Below the pieces are notes generated by a model. That model was not told the origin of the DNA, made no database searches, and saw nothing but the letters and a program-made list of their open reading frames with translations. 24,842 bases of DNA from Pseudomonadota bacterium (lineage in GTDB: Bacteria > Pseudomonadota > Gammaproteobacteria > Pseudomonadales > Oleiphilaceae): assembly GCA_023430625.1 (NCBI GenBank), contig JAEZAA010000317.1:1-24842 (forward strand). The letters run 5' to 3'. Shown here in pieces: positions 24,241 through 24,842 of this stretch. Position 1 is the first letter of the stretch, and the number at the start of each line of letters is the position of its first letter. A program made the translations under genes and the position numbers.

Positions 24241-24842
24241 TCAATCAACAATACGGCCGGCAACATTTCCGCGGAAAAAGGCAAAGATTGCGGGCAACGT
24301 CGCCGTAAAATCGTCAAACTCATGGCTGCCGCCGCCTTCGATCCAGGCTGGCGACGTAGAAAACTTGGCAACCGCCTGCCGATAATCCAACGTCAGATCG
24401 CCGGTCTGCACCAACAGGAAAAACTGCTCGGGCCGGCTTGGCCGTGGCACATCGAGCGCCAACAACTCCTGCATGTGCTCCGAGGTTAACTCATATTGCT
24501 CGCCAGTATATAGATTGCGGTTCTCGCCCAGGTAATCCGCCAGCAGCTCATAAGGTCGGACCGCCGGATTGACCAGGGCTGCCGGAATCCCATATTTCTC
24601 AGCCAGCCAAGTCGCATAGTAGCCGCCCAGGGAACTACCAATCACCCCCTGAACTCGATGAGCCCCCACCTGTTCGACCCAACGCTGGAGAAGCTGCGAT
24701 GCCGCCGCCGGCGAATAAGGCAGAGCCGGCACCTGCAGCTGCACCGGCAGACCCTGCTCCGCAACCCAAGAGCGGGTCAGCTCGGCTTTATGGGACTTCG
24801 GCGAGCTGTTGAAACCGTGCAGGTAAAGGACCAGTGGTAGGC
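24241..24842 (-). CDS. yqiA: YqiA-type alpha/beta-hydrolase esterase (N terminus cut by window edge)
   Basis: Small cytoplasmic esterase of the alpha/beta-hydrolase fold; E. coli YqiA hydrolyses short acyl esters and its physiological role is unclear. 199 residues are visible and only the first few can be missing, since LVLYLHGFNSSPKSH appears at the very edge and E. coli YqiA begins a few residues before this motif. The nucleophile serine is in GSSLGGYYATW, followed by the highly conserved NPAVRPYELL.DYLG segment, TGDLTLDYRQAV with the likely acid, and a C-terminal GGGSHEF with the catalytic histidine. An in-frame GTG at 24744 is internal and would remove the HGF motif, so it is not the start. 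In many Gammaproteobacteria yqiA lies beside parE; that neighbour would be outside the window. Confidence 0.93.
   Translation of the reverse strand, partial: LPLVLYLHGFNSSPKSHKAELTRSWVAEQGLPVQLQVPALPYSPAAASQLLQRWVEQVGAHRVQGVIGSSLGGYYATWLAEKYGIPAALVNPAVRPYELLADYLGENRNLYTGEQYELTSEHMQELLALDVPRPSRPEQFFLLVQTGDLTLDYRQAVAKFSTSPAWIEGGGSHEFDDFTATLPAIFAFFRGNVAGRIVD

Noticed and set aside
1..24842. Defence island, prophage, integron, CRISPR array, insertion sequence or tRNA gene
   Set aside because: Both strands were scanned by eye for transposases, integrases, terminal repeats, spaced repeats and cloverleaf patterns; nothing convincing was seen and all gene space is filled by conserved housekeeping genes.

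Overview
The window is a stretch of core chromosome from a Gammaproteobacterium. The order mrcA - maeB - nuclease - rpmE - priA - argS - SPOR protein - hslV - hslU - DUF971 protein is the order I recall from Pseudomonas aeruginosa and its relatives. The block ptsP - rppH - HAD phosphatase also matches a Pseudomonas arrangement. The sequence is moderately GC-rich and gene-dense, with most gaps under 220 bases. The genus cannot be fixed from the sequence alone. A two-subunit glycine decarboxylase (gcvPA + gcvPB) argues against Enterobacterales and the classical pseudomonads, and suggests a marine or halophilic lineage; that is inference.

Layout. (1) 1-4100: the 3' part of mrcA (PBP1A) runs rightward into a bidirectional terminator and meets the leftward genes maeB, a secreted thermonuclease-like protein and rpmE. 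(2) 4270-11568: rightward genes priA, argS, an FtsN-like SPOR protein, then hslV-hslU and a small DUF971 protein; a good sigma-32-type promoter precedes hslV. (3) 11626-16063: leftward genes for a patatin-like lipase, ptsP (EI-Ntr) and rppH. (4) 16395-18277: a HAD-IB phosphatase and an imelysin-like lipoprotein, rightward and closely spaced. (5) 18306-24842: leftward yqiA (cut by the window edge), gcvT, gcvH, gcvPA, gcvPB and rlmI. The last three genes overlap each other, and a strong terminator separates gcvH from gcvPA.

How the genes fit together. The themes are housekeeping: peptidoglycan synthesis and septation (mrcA, SPOR protein), replication restart (priA), translation (rpmE, argS, rlmI), heat-shock proteolysis (hslVU), RNA 5'-end turnover (rppH), nitrogen-PTS signalling (ptsP), and central carbon and one-carbon metabolism (maeB, gcv). 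I found no tRNA or rRNA gene, CRISPR array, insertion sequence, prophage, toxin-antitoxin pair or defence island, and no clear sign of a wholly new system. The points most worth a second look are regulatory: the terminator inside the gcv cluster, the rpmE terminator embedded in the signal-peptide codons of the nuclease gene, the sigma-32 site at hslVU, paired palindromes upstream of the patatin gene, and several inverted repeats lying on or beside stop codons.
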